Below are positions 27,083 through 34,915 of a stretch of DNA of 64,000 nucleotides, one piece after another. Made by a program: the position numbers and the translations under genes. Within the stretch, counting starts at the first letter, position 1; every line of letters begins with the position of its first letter. The notes beneath the pieces were generated by a model, which was not told where the DNA came from, ran no database searches, and worked only from the letters and a program-made list of their open reading frames with translations. The DNA is from Pseudomonas mandelii (GTDB taxonomy: Bacteria > Pseudomonadota > Gammaproteobacteria > Pseudomonadales > Pseudomonadaceae): assembly GCF_024138395.1 (NCBI RefSeq), contig NZ_JAMYDU010000011.1, positions 79,964-143,963 of the forward strand. Direction: 5' to 3'.

Positions 27083-27670
27083 TCAGCGGTTACGCGCTAA
27101 CGGGCAATCGGTTACGTCCATCTGCGTGACGAAACCGTAGGGATATGACGGTACGGTCCAGTCCTGCAATTCGGCCTTATTTACGATAGCCGTCCACTTG
27201 GCGTGCAAGAGCATAGGCTTGCCAGTGACCGGTGTTTTATCGAAACGCTCTATCCGAATATCGGTCCTGACCCCGTCATCAACAGGTTCACCGGTGTATA
27301 CGTAGCGCCAGCCAGTGTGGGTGGGGGTGATTTTGGGTTTACCGTCTGCCCCCGTAATAAGTACTGGCTCGTCATTGTGCAGTTTTTCGCTCATGACAGG
27401 TTCGCCATTAGCAGTGAGAGGGATGTCATCGATTTTCACAACCTCGTACAGGCCTTTGCCAAAGGTAGCGTCGAGGATGCTCTCAGGCGAACTATCTCGC
27501 ATGCTTTTCGCGTTTTCGGAGAGCTTGTCGTAAATGGGATCGCCTACTGGCTTCGGATACACGAATACGACGGTGTTGTAACGCGCGTTGCAGCTCGCAT
27601 CCCCTGCCTGAGCCATCTGCACAGACATGGCAGTAAAGGCAAGCAAGGATGCGCAAAGCATGTTTTTCAT
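27083..27670 (-). CDS. Exported protein of unknown function
   Basis: This 195-aa protein has a signal peptide (MKNMLCASLLAFTAMSVQMA, cleavage near AQAGD). The mature protein has two cysteines (DASCNARY and DVTDCPLA) that could pair, and a beta-rich middle (GWRYVYTGEPVDDGVRTDIR). It lies downstream of a frameshifted gene in the same direction and was probably in an operon with it. No family recognised. Confidence 0.65.
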   Translation of the reverse strand: MKNMLCASLLAFTAMSVQMAQAGDASCNARYNTVVFVYPKPVGDPIYDKLSENAKSMRDSSPESILDATFGKGLYEVVKIDDIPLTANGEPVMSEKLHNDEPVLITGADGKPKITPTHTGWRYVYTGEPVDDGVRTDIRIERFDKTPVTGKPMLLHAKWTAIVNKAELQDWTVPSYPYGFVTQMDVTDCPLARNR

Positions 27671-27748
27671 CAGTCCGGTTTCCCTTCAAATCCTAGGTTG
27701 CGAATCACCGCGATTAAAGACCCGGCGCGTTGGTGGTGCCGCGTTCGA

Positions 27749-28089
27749 TCAATCGCAGCCAGTCATTGCCTGCGCCATATACGCCATTTCGACCTGAGTA
27801 TCGAACTCCGATTGGATTTTGGCCTTTACGATTTCAAATGCCGGGCCAAGGGTTTTACACTCCACGGCAACCGCATGTTGAAGTTGCAACATGTGCAGAA
27901 GCTTCCCACGCAGCTCCGTTGCGCTTTCGGTGGAGAGAATGCGTCTGCCTTGACGAAAATTTTCGAATGAGCCTTTCAACTCTTTCATCTTCTCGGCGTT
28001 CACTACACGTGCGTCACGCACTTTCTTAAACTTGAATCGGACGCAAAAGCTTCCCAAAGTTCACGATCAGCGGTGTTTGCTGCTGCCAT
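27749..28089 (-). pseudogene. Frameshifted small gene upstream of the exported protein
   Basis: An ATG at 28089 opens MAAANTADRELWEAFASDSS and runs into a stop after 28 codons. A one-base shift at the A-rich AAGTTTAAGAAAG run restores a frame that continues as VRDARVVNAEKMKELKGSF to a stop at 27749, giving about 112 residues in all. The shift at a run of A suggests a recent mutation, programmed frameshifting or a sequencing error. Function unknown. Confidence 0.5.
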
Positions 28090-28169
28090 TGAAAATTCTC
28101 TTTCCGTATGCCCTTTATGCCCTAATCGGCAGAGCCAATGGACTCTTGATTGTCTACCTGTCTGGATAA

Positions 28170-28235
28170 TTGAACAGACTTACCCCCCATTTGCATTCGA
28201 CCTGACCAATCATTTCCATCGGATTCGACCATCAC
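28170..28235 (+). repeat. Left 23-bp repeats bounding cassette B
   Basis: The best unit, TTGCATTCGACCTGACCAAT with CAT at its end (28191-28213), is flanked by two more diverged units on either side at the same 23-bp spacing. The family is the same as at 7813-7901 and in the same orientation. Confidence 0.65.
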
Positions 28236-28287
28236 ACTGCGTAGCCATGACTGGGGGGGAGAACGGCCAAATGTAGCCGTCCAGCGT

Positions 28288-29265
28288 CTACAGATTCAAG
28301 GACGAGTCAGAGACAGAAAACACCTTCATTAGCTTGGCTTTGAGATTTTGGTCGCAGATCTGATAGGTGTCTACTGCCCTTATCAAAGCATCCATCTGCT
28401 GCTCACTTTGCTTGGGATAAGAGAGGACTGACTCAATTTGAGAGTTTGAAAGAAATTTTGCCAAGTATTGATAAGGGTTTGTATCACTTTTTGCATGCGA
28501 AAGGAGCATGTTCCACTTTTGATACTGGCGCAAACCTTCATGAATTCTTGTATACTCAAAATATTGTTGTAGTGCTTCAGCGTTTTGTTCAATTACAGCA
28601 CCTTTGTGCCAAGCGTAATATGCTTGCGCCTGCTTCTTGTATGTTGCAAGTATTTTATAAACATCAACGCTGCCTTCTAATTCTTGGATGTATTTTTTTG
28701 CATTAGCAGTCCAGTTGCTCCATGCGAGAAAATCTTTCTTGTCTATCTGAAAGTGAGCCGTCCGCGTACCACTTTCCATGTCGTACTTTATCGACCAGTT
28801 GGCTTCGGCAATACGCCAATGTGTGTTGAAGTTGCGCAGGTCTTGTAAAAAATTGTGCAGTCCAAACGTAGTGAAAATCTCAGATCTTTTTATGCTAGAT
28901 CCATCTACCTTGTGTCTTTTGTCAAAATTTCTGGAGATATCTACTAAGGTCATAAGTGAGGAGGTGCAATAGTATAGTTTTCGCTTTACCTCTCTAGTGT
29001 AGTGATCTGCCGTTTTTTCATTGCTCTTATTCCAGAATTCTGCATCCTTGCTCCGCTCCCCAAAAATACAAATTTCATCAATTAGTTCGGAAATGCTTGT
29101 ATAGAAAATCCATGCCGTATCATCCAACCCTTTCAAGTCATTCCAAATTTTTCCGCCAGGAGTTCTATCAATTGAAGGCTGAACTTCCATAAATTTGTGT
29201 GTCATTGCCGCCATTATTTGCTTCCGATTCCACGGGTGCGAAATAGTGTCTAAGTAGCCAGTCAT
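28288..29265 (-). CDS. HEPN-motif protein (candidate ribonuclease) of cassette B
   Basis: This 325-aa, largely helical protein contains DLRNFNTHW, giving R144-N145-x3-H149, the RNxxxH active-site pattern of HEPN ribonucleases, in a helical context. A second looser R-N-x4-H lies at 112-118 (SRNFDKRH). The ATG at 29265 has GGAAGG six bases upstream. Codon use is AT-rich. It is the only gene between the inverted 23-bp repeats of cassette B and has no antitoxin-like neighbour within them. HEPN proteins act in abortive infection and toxin systems, so a defence role is likely but inferred. Confidence 0.55.
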   Translation of the reverse strand: MTGYLDTISHPWNRKQIMAAMTHKFMEVQPSIDRTPGGKIWNDLKGLDDTAWIFYTSISELIDEICIFGERSKDAEFWNKSNEKTADHYTREVKRKLYYCTSSLMTLVDISRNFDKRHKVDGSSIKRSEIFTTFGLHNFLQDLRNFNTHWRIAEANWSIKYDMESGTRTAHFQIDKKDFLAWSNWTANAKKYIQELEGSVDVYKILATYKKQAQAYYAWHKGAVIEQNAEALQQYFEYTRIHEGLRQYQKWNMLLSHAKSDTNPYQYLAKFLSNSQIESVLSYPKQSEQQMDALIRAVDTYQICDQNLKAKLMKVFSVSDSSLNL

Positions 29266-29428
29266 GTATACCTTCCATTATGAGCTAGTGTTTACAATCT
29301 ATCCGCCTTTGCAGTTCCAGAAAACGGCGTAAGAAGCCTTTAGCGTAGCGCCTCCGCAGTCGTAGGCAAGATCAGCCGAGTGTACTTGAATCCCCTGATC
29401 TACTGGGCGCATCCAACTGGCTCCTTTT

Positions 29429-29538
29429 GGCCGATTTCTGCCTGTCGCAACCGGCAGCTATGGGTAGTTCACTGCCAATCATGGTTACGAAACGTGCTGG
29501 TCAGATCGAATGCAAACGGGTGGTCAACTGGAGTGCAG
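29429..29538 (-). repeat. Right end of cassette B
   Basis: It contains the 20-base word GGCCGATTTCTGCCTGTCGC shared with the right end of cassette A, then (reverse complement) a TTGCATTCGATCTGACCAGC unit and a diverged outer unit. It lies in inverted orientation to 28170-28235. Confidence 0.68.
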
Positions 29539-29544
29539 TATTCC

Positions 29545-29632
29545 AATTGGTATTCCAACCAAAAATCAAATTAGATATCAATGTTATAAATCAACAACTT
29601 ACCAAACGGATTCAAATTACCCCGGCCCACCA
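29545..29632. other. Presumed attR of the ssrA island
   Basis: A GGTATTCC-type motif (CAATTGGTATTCC) like those beside attL is followed by 29611-29632, a decayed copy of the ssrA 3' end (TTCAAAT..CCCCGGC..ACCA). A strong hairpin terminator follows 12 bp later, as expected for the displaced original ssrA 3' flank. Confidence 0.5.
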
Positions 29633-29643
29633 ATCCGAAAACG

Positions 29644-29670
29644 ACAAAGCCCGCCAAGTGCGGGCTTTGT
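29644..29670 (+). terminator. Likely original ssrA terminator, displaced by the island
   Basis: An 11-bp perfect stem, ACAAAGCCCGC / GCGGGCTTTGT, with loop CAAGT. No gene ends on the plus strand before it, but the decayed tmRNA end does. Confidence 0.65.
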
Positions 29671-29712
29671 TGCATCTGGGGTTTGGTAAATTGTCGGCCA
29701 CTCCACATCCCC

Positions 29713-29742
29713 TGTAGGAGCGAGGCTTGCCCGCGAAGAGGC
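29713..29742 (+). repeat. Single REP element
   Basis: TGTAGGAGCGAGGCTTGCCC-GCGAAG, the common Pseudomonas REP unit, here unpaired. Its presence suggests that the backbone resumes here. Confidence 0.8.
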
Positions 29743-29811
29743 CAACCAGCCCCGCACAAATCGCCCGTGGCCAAAGATGCAACCGTCGCCGCGACCGCCC
29801 TCGGAAATTCC

Positions 29812-30236
29812 CTGCGCCAAGCCCTCCTGATCATCGACGTGCAGCCCAGCTTCTTCCTCCCCAATGGCTCATCGACGGTGTCCAGAACTCCCTTGCAGGA
29901 ACAACTCGGCTGACACCCTGCGCCGGACGACGACAGCCTGATCCAGGCCGACCGTATCTTCATCAAACACGGTTATGCGCCTTCGCCTGAGACCATCGAA
30001 TATTTGAAAAGCCTGAAGGTGGATCGGGTGTTGGTCTGCGGCCTTCAGACGGAGACCTGCTGCCTGGCGGCCGGGTTTGCGCTGTTTGATGCGGGATTAC
30101 AGCCGAAGCCGATTACCGATTTGAAGGTGGGTTCGTCACTGGATCGGAGGGGTGGGTTGGAAATAGGCTTTGGCAGCATCACTTCAAGCATACGGTGGAG
30201 GTCAGTGAGGTTGTGATGGGAACTGCCGTAGAGTGA
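29812..30236 (+). pseudogene. Decayed cysteine hydrolase (isochorismatase-like), copy 1
   Basis: The frame reads QALLIIDVQPSFFLPNGS, then an in-frame stop and a deletion, then DDDSLIQADRIFIKHGYAPS and VDRVLVCGLQTETCCLAAGF with the family's Thr-x-x-Cys active-site region, and after a further frameshift LWQHHFKHTVEVSEVV. This is a once complete isochorismatase-like hydrolase gene. A shorter copy lies at 33165-33350. Confidence 0.8.
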
Positions 30237-30309
30237 TCAGGAGCAGAAAACGATTGGATGATCATGCCGGTACTGAATTAATCGTGGTCTGGCCCCGTTT
30301 CTTTTTTTC

Positions 30310-30338
30310 AGCGCCCCCACCTCAGGGCCGCTTTTATT
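30310..30338 (+). terminator. Hairpin after the hydrolase relic
   Basis: AGCGCCCC / GGGCCGCT-type imperfect stem followed by TTTTATTT. It fits the plus-strand relic and lies tail to tail with the end of the minus-strand operon at 30374. Confidence 0.4.
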
Positions 30339-30373
30339 TCAGCCGAAAGTAAGTAGACACTTACTCCTCAGAC

Positions 30374-31522
30374 TCAGATTTTTACCTGCTGCCTAGCAGC
30401 TTTTGCGGCCACCAGATCTCTGTACTCTATTACTTCACGCACGACTGAATGGATGTGATGATTGGTGTCTATTGCGATCCAATCTGAAGAGCTACCCGAG
30501 AATTCTCCTTCACTGCACCGAAGAATCTCCCTATCTCCCCAGCTAAATTTTTCATCAACCCAGTGACCCGATTTTATCACCAAACGGGCAAGCTCCTGAT
30601 GCTGCGCACCTTTCAACCCCTCAGTTAAAGGGTATCCTCGAGCAATGAAAATCTCCCTATCAATTGTATAGCGAATTTTTCCATTCGCGTTCGAAGCACC
30701 GCCTGTTTCTTTTGCATTAGGCCCTCGGATACCGTAATCACTAAACCCGAGCGAATCTAGCCCCGGCTGCACGATCAAGATCCTCCATGCCTCCATCTCT
30801 TTTCTAACAACTAACCCGGTACTATTTTGCGTCTTAATCGACTGAGATATGAAAGCAGGGAGGGAGCACCCGGCCAATCTGAATATTTTAAATCCAGCTC
30901 TTGACAAAAGATCAATCGCCCTTTCTGATTTAGAAACCAAATCAGGCACCGTATGTTTCTCGTTAGATATATCTCCAAAATCAATCATAACCATCACAAG
31001 AGCAGGATCAAAATCCAAAGTATCCGCTATATCGGTCAATCTCTCCAAAACCAACTCTTCCTCGGACAGTTCCTCAACTGTATCGGAGTCCATCACGAGA
31101 CGTAGAGCAAAATCACACCCACCCGTGACTCCCGCCCCACGAAGCGCATTAGCGTAGACTGGATCATCCCATCTAACATAATCAACTACCAGATCGGCAC
31201 TAACACGAAATGAAGCCAATTCATTTCGTAAAAATGGAAGTACGTGCTCGCCACCCTCGGCTTGAGCGTTAGTTGCCCACTTTGGCATATCTAGCAATAT
31301 CTTTCGATTTTTCCACACCGTGGAAATTTCCGCTGCTACGCCACTCAAATAGGCTTCAATCGGTGGAAATAGCTGACTACTGAGTTTCTCGAGCTTGTCA
31401 TCATTAATAGGTGATATGTCAAACCAAGGTAGTACATGCTCGATAGCGGCGCCCTTTAAATGCATAAGCGCGGAAAGCTCACCAGCTTTAGCCTTTAAAA
31501 TCGGAACATAAACAGTTTTCAT
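30374..31522 (-). CDS. T4 beta-protein family protein
   Basis: This 382-aa protein of the 'beta family' (T4beta_protein, PF14350 type) opens MKTVYVPILKAKAGELSAL, with repeated strand-helix units and VMVMIDFGDI and WRILIVQPG, consistent with a TIM-barrel-like fold. Biochemical function is unknown; relatives occur next to toxin-antitoxin and defence genes. It starts eight bases after the higA-type gene with AAGGTGA upstream, so it is the third gene of the higB-higA operon. It may be a third component or an effector. Confidence 0.75.
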   Translation of the reverse strand: MKTVYVPILKAKAGELSALMHLKGAAIEHVLPWFDISPINDDKLEKLSSQLFPPIEAYLSGVAAEISTVWKNRKILLDMPKWATNAQAEGGEHVLPFLRNELASFRVSADLVVDYVRWDDPVYANALRGAGVTGGCDFALRLVMDSDTVEELSEEELVLERLTDIADTLDFDPALVMVMIDFGDISNEKHTVPDLVSKSERAIDLLSRAGFKIFRLAGCSLPAFISQSIKTQNSTGLVVRKEMEAWRILIVQPGLDSLGFSDYGIRGPNAKETGGASNANGKIRYTIDREIFIARGYPLTEGLKGAQHQELARLVIKSGHWVDEKFSWGDREILRCSEGEFSGSSSDWIAIDTNHHIHSVVREVIEYRDLVAAKAARQQVKI

Positions 31523-31530
31523 AGCTCACC

Positions 31531-32733
31531 TTAGGAATGACAACCGATTAGACTTCTAACTTCTCCGCGCCCGAGCAAATCAGAAAATATCTGGTAGTTT
31601 TCTCTTTCTCGCTGAATCCTTCCCGCTATTATGGCGGGATGTATTTTCAGCTCTCTAGATAGTTTATCTATATTCTCTTTACTTGGATCGAGGTGAGCAC
31701 CTGAACGTTTCCAGGCGACACGCGGTATACATGCCTCTCTAGCAAGACGATTAGCTTCAGCCTCCCTCTTATCTTCAGAAGATGCATCCAAATCGTCAAG
31801 GAAAGCCTCTTCACTACCAATATGTTTCCATATATGAGCCACTTCATGTAGCAATGTAAACCAAAAATTATCTAACCGATCATACCTAAGCGTCAATCCG
31901 ATAATCGGCGCTCCATCCACATCCTTTAAAGCTGCACCATCTAGCATAGTGCCTTTCAAATGTGGCTCGATGATTACTGATATACCGTGCTTATTAAGGA
32001 ACTCAACAGCAAGCAGCGGGCCATTTTCAAACCAACTGAGTTGTGCAAGCTCTCTCAAAAATGAACTTGACAGCTTGCTCTGATCAAACTCACCTAATAC
32101 TCCACGATTTTCTCTAGCGCGCTGAATCACCCTTAAAAGCCATGCATACAAGGAATACTTAGTCGTCGGCGAATACGCATCACCCAATGGAGTCCGCCTG
32201 AATGCAGCCTCACCAAACTGCCATCCTATTAACGACACAAACTCCCGGAGAGTCTCTTCAGTAGTTTTAGCGGCCTTACCTACAGCTTTATTAATCCAGC
32301 CACGCGCAACCATTTCCTTAATTGGAAACCTAGACCAGTCCACTTCTTCTTTTGATTGTTTCTCATCTGTATGGGTTATCCCAAGCAATGTCTCAGCAGA
32401 GATCCCCAACCCAACCGAAAGAGCTTTGATCATAGGAACTGTAAGCGGACGCTTACGACCCAAAACCTCCGACACTCTGCTTCTTGTCCCAAAGTAGGGT
32501 ATTAAGTCAGCCTGCTTGAGATTTCTCTCATGCATCCTGAACAAAATTGCATCGATCGGATCTGGTGCATCGATAGGGTGTTTTTTTGACTCATAGTCCT
32601 CAATCAGGAGAATCAGGACTTCAAGGCGATTACTTTCTGACGAACCTGGGTTCGGCATCATTGACATCAGCCTGTCGACTTCGGCCAGATAGGACTGGTG
32701 CTGTTCCTCTGTTTTTATGACCTTAGTGTCCAT
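31531..32733 (-). CDS. higA: HigA-type antitoxin fused to ImmA/IrrE metallopeptidase
   Basis: This 400-aa fusion carries an XRE helix-turn-helix at about residues 66-115 (NLKQADLIPYFGTRSRVSEV, LTVPMIKALSVGLGIS) and a C-terminal ImmA/IrrE peptidase. The zinc motif HEVAH is at 296-300 and the third ligand Glu lies in REAEANRLARE near 326. The HTH part should repress the operon and neutralise HigB. The peptidase could cleave the regulator itself in response to a signal, as IrrE and ImmA act on repressors. The ATG at 32733 overlaps the end of higB by 11 bp; an in-frame GTG at 32748 is an alternative start. Confidence 0.85.
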   Translation of the reverse strand: MDTKVIKTEEQHQSYLAEVDRLMSMMPNPGSSESNRLEVLILLIEDYESKKHPIDAPDPIDAILFRMHERNLKQADLIPYFGTRSRVSEVLGRKRPLTVPMIKALSVGLGISAETLLGITHTDEKQSKEEVDWSRFPIKEMVARGWINKAVGKAAKTTEETLREFVSLIGWQFGEAAFRRTPLGDAYSPTTKYSLYAWLLRVIQRARENRGVLGEFDQSKLSSSFLRELAQLSWFENGPLLAVEFLNKHGISVIIEPHLKGTMLDGAALKDVDGAPIIGLTLRYDRLDNFWFTLLHEVAHIWKHIGSEEAFLDDLDASSEDKREAEANRLAREACIPRVAWKRSGAHLDPSKENIDKLSRELKIHPAIIAGRIQRERENYQIFSDLLGRGEVRSLIGCHS

Positions 32734-33001
32734 CAATTTCTTCTGCACCTAATATCGCGACTATACGAGCGATTTTTTGAGGAAACACTATTCGCACTTC
32801 TAACCAACACTTAGCTAAACCCACTTCAAAAATGAAAATCCCGGCTGATTTTTCTCTCACCGAAGGAAACTGATCTATCAGATCTGCTTGGTGAGCCCAA
32901 ATCGCGTGCTCGAGCTCGGCAGTCCATGCGCTGACCCATATATCGACCTCTGGGTTACGCCCTTTTAGCCCACCGAGGATGTCCTTACCGACCAAATGCA
33001 T
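32723..33001 (-). CDS. higB: HigB-family toxin (mRNA interferase)
   Basis: This 92-aa protein follows the HigB (PF09907-type) pattern: PEVDIWVSAWTAELEHAIWA, DLIDQFPSVREK, FIFEVGLAKCWLEVRIVF and the tail ILGAEEIDGH, which occupies the place of THAEYD in the family. Such toxins cleave mRNA at the ribosome. As in other higBA pairs, the toxin gene precedes the antitoxin gene. The ATG at 33001 lies just downstream of an operator, and the leader is short. The final catalytic residues differ from the usual form, so activity is not certain. Confidence 0.72.
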   Translation of the reverse strand: MHLVGKDILGGLKGRNPEVDIWVSAWTAELEHAIWAHQADLIDQFPSVREKSAGIFIFEVGLAKCWLEVRIVFPQKIARIVAILGAEEIDGH

Positions 33002-33008
33002 AAAAATG

Positions 33009-33077
33009 TTCCCAATTTGGGATCAATATAAATCCCTTCCGAGGAGGCGTCAACAGCAAAAATTCCCAAAATGGGAA
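33009..33077 (-). promoter_or_regulatory. Promoter and twin operators of the higB-higA-beta operon
   Basis: On the minus strand TTGACG (33053-33048) and TATATT (33030-33025) are separated by exactly 17 bp. A dyad TTCCCAATTTGGGAT (33009-33023) covers the start region and a second, TTCCCAAAATGGGAA (33063-33077), lies just upstream of the -35 box, 54 bp away. This is the typical arrangement for autorepression by the HTH antitoxin, with DNA looping or cooperative binding possible. Confidence 0.8.
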
Positions 33078-33164
33078 CATCACGAGAACATTCATAGTAG
33101 CGTTTTGTTATCACCCCTCACAAGCAGTGACGTCTGCGGCTTGGAATAGCCTTTGTCAACGGGA

Positions 33165-33350
33165 ATATGGAGATACAAGCCCTCCTGATCATCGGCATGC
33201 AGCCAGCGTCGCCACCATCGAACGCCACGACGAATCCCCCCTTTCCAGAAACAACTCGGCTGGGCAACCGGTCGAGACGACAGCCTGATCCGGGCCAACC
33301 GCGTCTTTATCAAACACGGTTATGCGCCTTCGCCGGAAACCACTGCCTGA
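33165..33350 (+). pseudogene. Decayed cysteine hydrolase, copy 2 (N-terminal piece)
   Basis: MEIQALLIIGMQP, then a frameshift, then QLGWATGRDDSLIRANRVF and IKHGYAPSPETTA before a stop. It is closely similar in DNA to copy 1 at 29812 and helps to reconstruct the part deleted there. The two copies flank the higB-higA-beta operon. Confidence 0.72.
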
Positions 33351-33368
33351 CAGACTCATACTCACCGT

Positions 33369-33490
33369 CCTAGGAAATTTCCCTCAAAATGTATCGACTC
33401 CCATGAACTAGCGGACGCAGCTCATGGAGGATAGCCTTCAGGTGTCGCTGCAAATCAGCGATTGGGCTTTGACAGGCCGAAAAGTGTAAC
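33369..33490 (+). promoter_or_regulatory. Conserved upstream region of DUF6124 cassette 1
   Basis: About 120 bp here align with 35567-35697 upstream of the second DUF6124 gene. Shared features are a palindrome GGAAATTTCC (33374-33383), CCATGAACT, a GCTGCAAA stretch and TTTTGACA-like/TTTGACAGGCCGAAA. This suggests a common regulator. Between this region and the gene lies a further 190 bp found only in copy 1. Confidence 0.5.
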
Positions 33491-33679
33491 CTTTCACTCC
33501 TCCTGATCAGGCAGCATGCTCACGCGCATGCAGTCTTGTTTATGGCTGCTGTGCGTGGGGCATCTTCGGATGCACCGGGTTCCTACACTACCGGTCTGTC
33601 AACCCGCGCACAGTTGCCACCCAATTCTGTTTGACAGCAGAGGGGTGGTCGCCTCCATAACTAGTGTAGGAGCATCAAC

Positions 33680-34054
33680 ATGAAGAAGATCACCCCCAAC
33701 CCTCCAGAAACCGACACCCCTTCAGAACCCGAAACCCTCGACCTGACCCAACTCTCCAAAGCCACCCAACGCGCCGTCAGCGCCCGCTTGCGCGACCCGA
33801 AACAGCCCGATCCCGTCAGCCATATTTTCACCATCCTCCCCGGCGTCGACACCCCCACCCTGCTCGGTCACGCCAGTGAAACCCTGGCCTCCATGAACGT
33901 CATGACCACCGACCTGGCCGACCAGCTCGAAGGCTCGCATCGCAACGTGGCATTGGCGATTCAGCAACTGGCCGTGCTGGCCGAGATGTTGATCAATCGA
34001 GCGCTGGATAACCTCGATTCGCCCCTGCCTTCGGTCACGCCCGTCTGCCACTGA
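33680..34054 (+). CDS. DUF6124 (DUF3077-type) family protein, copy 1
   Basis: This 124-aa protein has a Pro/Thr/Glu-rich, probably disordered N-terminal half and a conserved C-terminal half (LPGVDTPTLLGHASETLASM, ALAIQQLAVLAEMLINRALD) that is helical. The family is common in Pseudomonas and has no known function. The ATG at 33680 has AGGAG eight bases upstream. The small gene at 34090 follows 35 bp later. A paralogue with the same order of genes lies at 35719. Confidence 0.75.
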   Translation: MKKITPNPPETDTPSEPETLDLTQLSKATQRAVSARLRDPKQPDPVSHIFTILPGVDTPTLLGHASETLASMNVMTTDLADQLEGSHRNVALAIQQLAVLAEMLINRALDNLDSPLPSVTPVCH

Positions 34055-34089
34055 GTGATCACGCTCGCTGATCGAAAGGAGGTTTTGTC

Positions 34090-34347
34090 ATGGATCGATA
34101 CATGCCGGTCACCGGCATCGACTGCACCATCGCGTCGCTGCTGATCGACACCGAAGCGCCGCTGGACGTGCTGCATGAAACGGCTGCCTACCGCATCCGC
34201 ACCGCGACTCAATTGCTGGAGAGCTTCGCCGCGAACGAAGGCGTTTACAGTGAACTGGCGCGGGTGTTGGTGACTTCGTTGCGCGATGGCTGCGATTTGC
34301 TGGATGTGGTTGGGCGAAGGTTACAGATGCAGGTTTCGGCATCGTAA
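34090..34347 (+). CDS. Small helical protein following DUF6124 copy 1
   Basis: This 85-aa protein has a perfect AGGAGG ribosome site. TAAYRIRTATQLLESFAANE and ELARVLVTSLRDGCDLLDVV suggest two long helices. The partner of the DUF6124 gene in a two-gene cassette, it is followed by a strong terminator. A truncated homologue lies at 36107-36214 after the second DUF6124 gene, supporting that the pair works and moves together. Function unknown. Confidence 0.72.
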   Translation: MDRYMPVTGIDCTIASLLIDTEAPLDVLHETAAYRIRTATQLLESFAANEGVYSELARVLVTSLRDGCDLLDVVGRRLQMQVSAS

Positions 34348-34392
34348 CGAACCTTACATAGGAAATCGTTGCCGCTACCCCAACACAAAAAG

Positions 34393-34425
34393 GCACCTGA
34401 CGAGAGTATCGCAGGTGCTTTTTTT
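34393..34425 (+). terminator. Rho-independent terminator of DUF6124 cassette 1
   Basis: Stem GCACCTG / CAGGTGC with a 12-base loop, followed by seven T. Confidence 0.85.
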
Positions 34426-34915
34426 GGATTTGAGTGGGTAGAGATGTTCTGAACGCTCGAGCGCCGAAGGTCAGGGAAATGAAACCGCCCAAGAATCGCT
34501 GAAACCCCGCCAACCAGCGAGATATCTCACTTAATTTTTTGCCCGTTTTCACTTAGCGCACAGCCGAATTTAAGATAATGTTTAGCGTATGCTAAGCGTA
34601 GACCTTTAATTACGGGCGTTTCCCGGGATTCCTTCAAGATAATTTTTCGGCCGTTTTGAGATATTTCTCCATATGCCTACGTTTATCCATCACGACCTTG
34701 AGCTTCTCAATCCATCCTTCGACTCTGATCTAGTTGATGCATCTCCGGCCCGTGAGATGAGCGTAAAAAGCAAGAAAGGATAGCGCTTGTCGGGGTAAAT
34801 TCTGGATGCTGATCAATGTTTCAGGGCGCTTATTCAGGCATGATCATCCCCCTCGAAACACCCGCAAGAGTGCATCCTCTGTACTCACGGGGCTGTAGAC
34901 AAGGACGTGATTACA
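34426..34915. other. Intergenic region with an orphan dyad
   Basis: This 490-bp stretch has no convincing gene. It holds a dyad TTAGCGTATGCTAA (34582-34595) in AT-rich surroundings, resembling an operator of a small regulator, but no regulator gene is adjacent. A 36-codon frame at 34673-34783 is too short to judge. Confidence 0.4.

Noticed and set aside
34673..34783. 36-codon frame starting MPTFIHHDLELLNPSFDSDL
   Set aside because: No clear ribosome site and no known homologue; too short to support.
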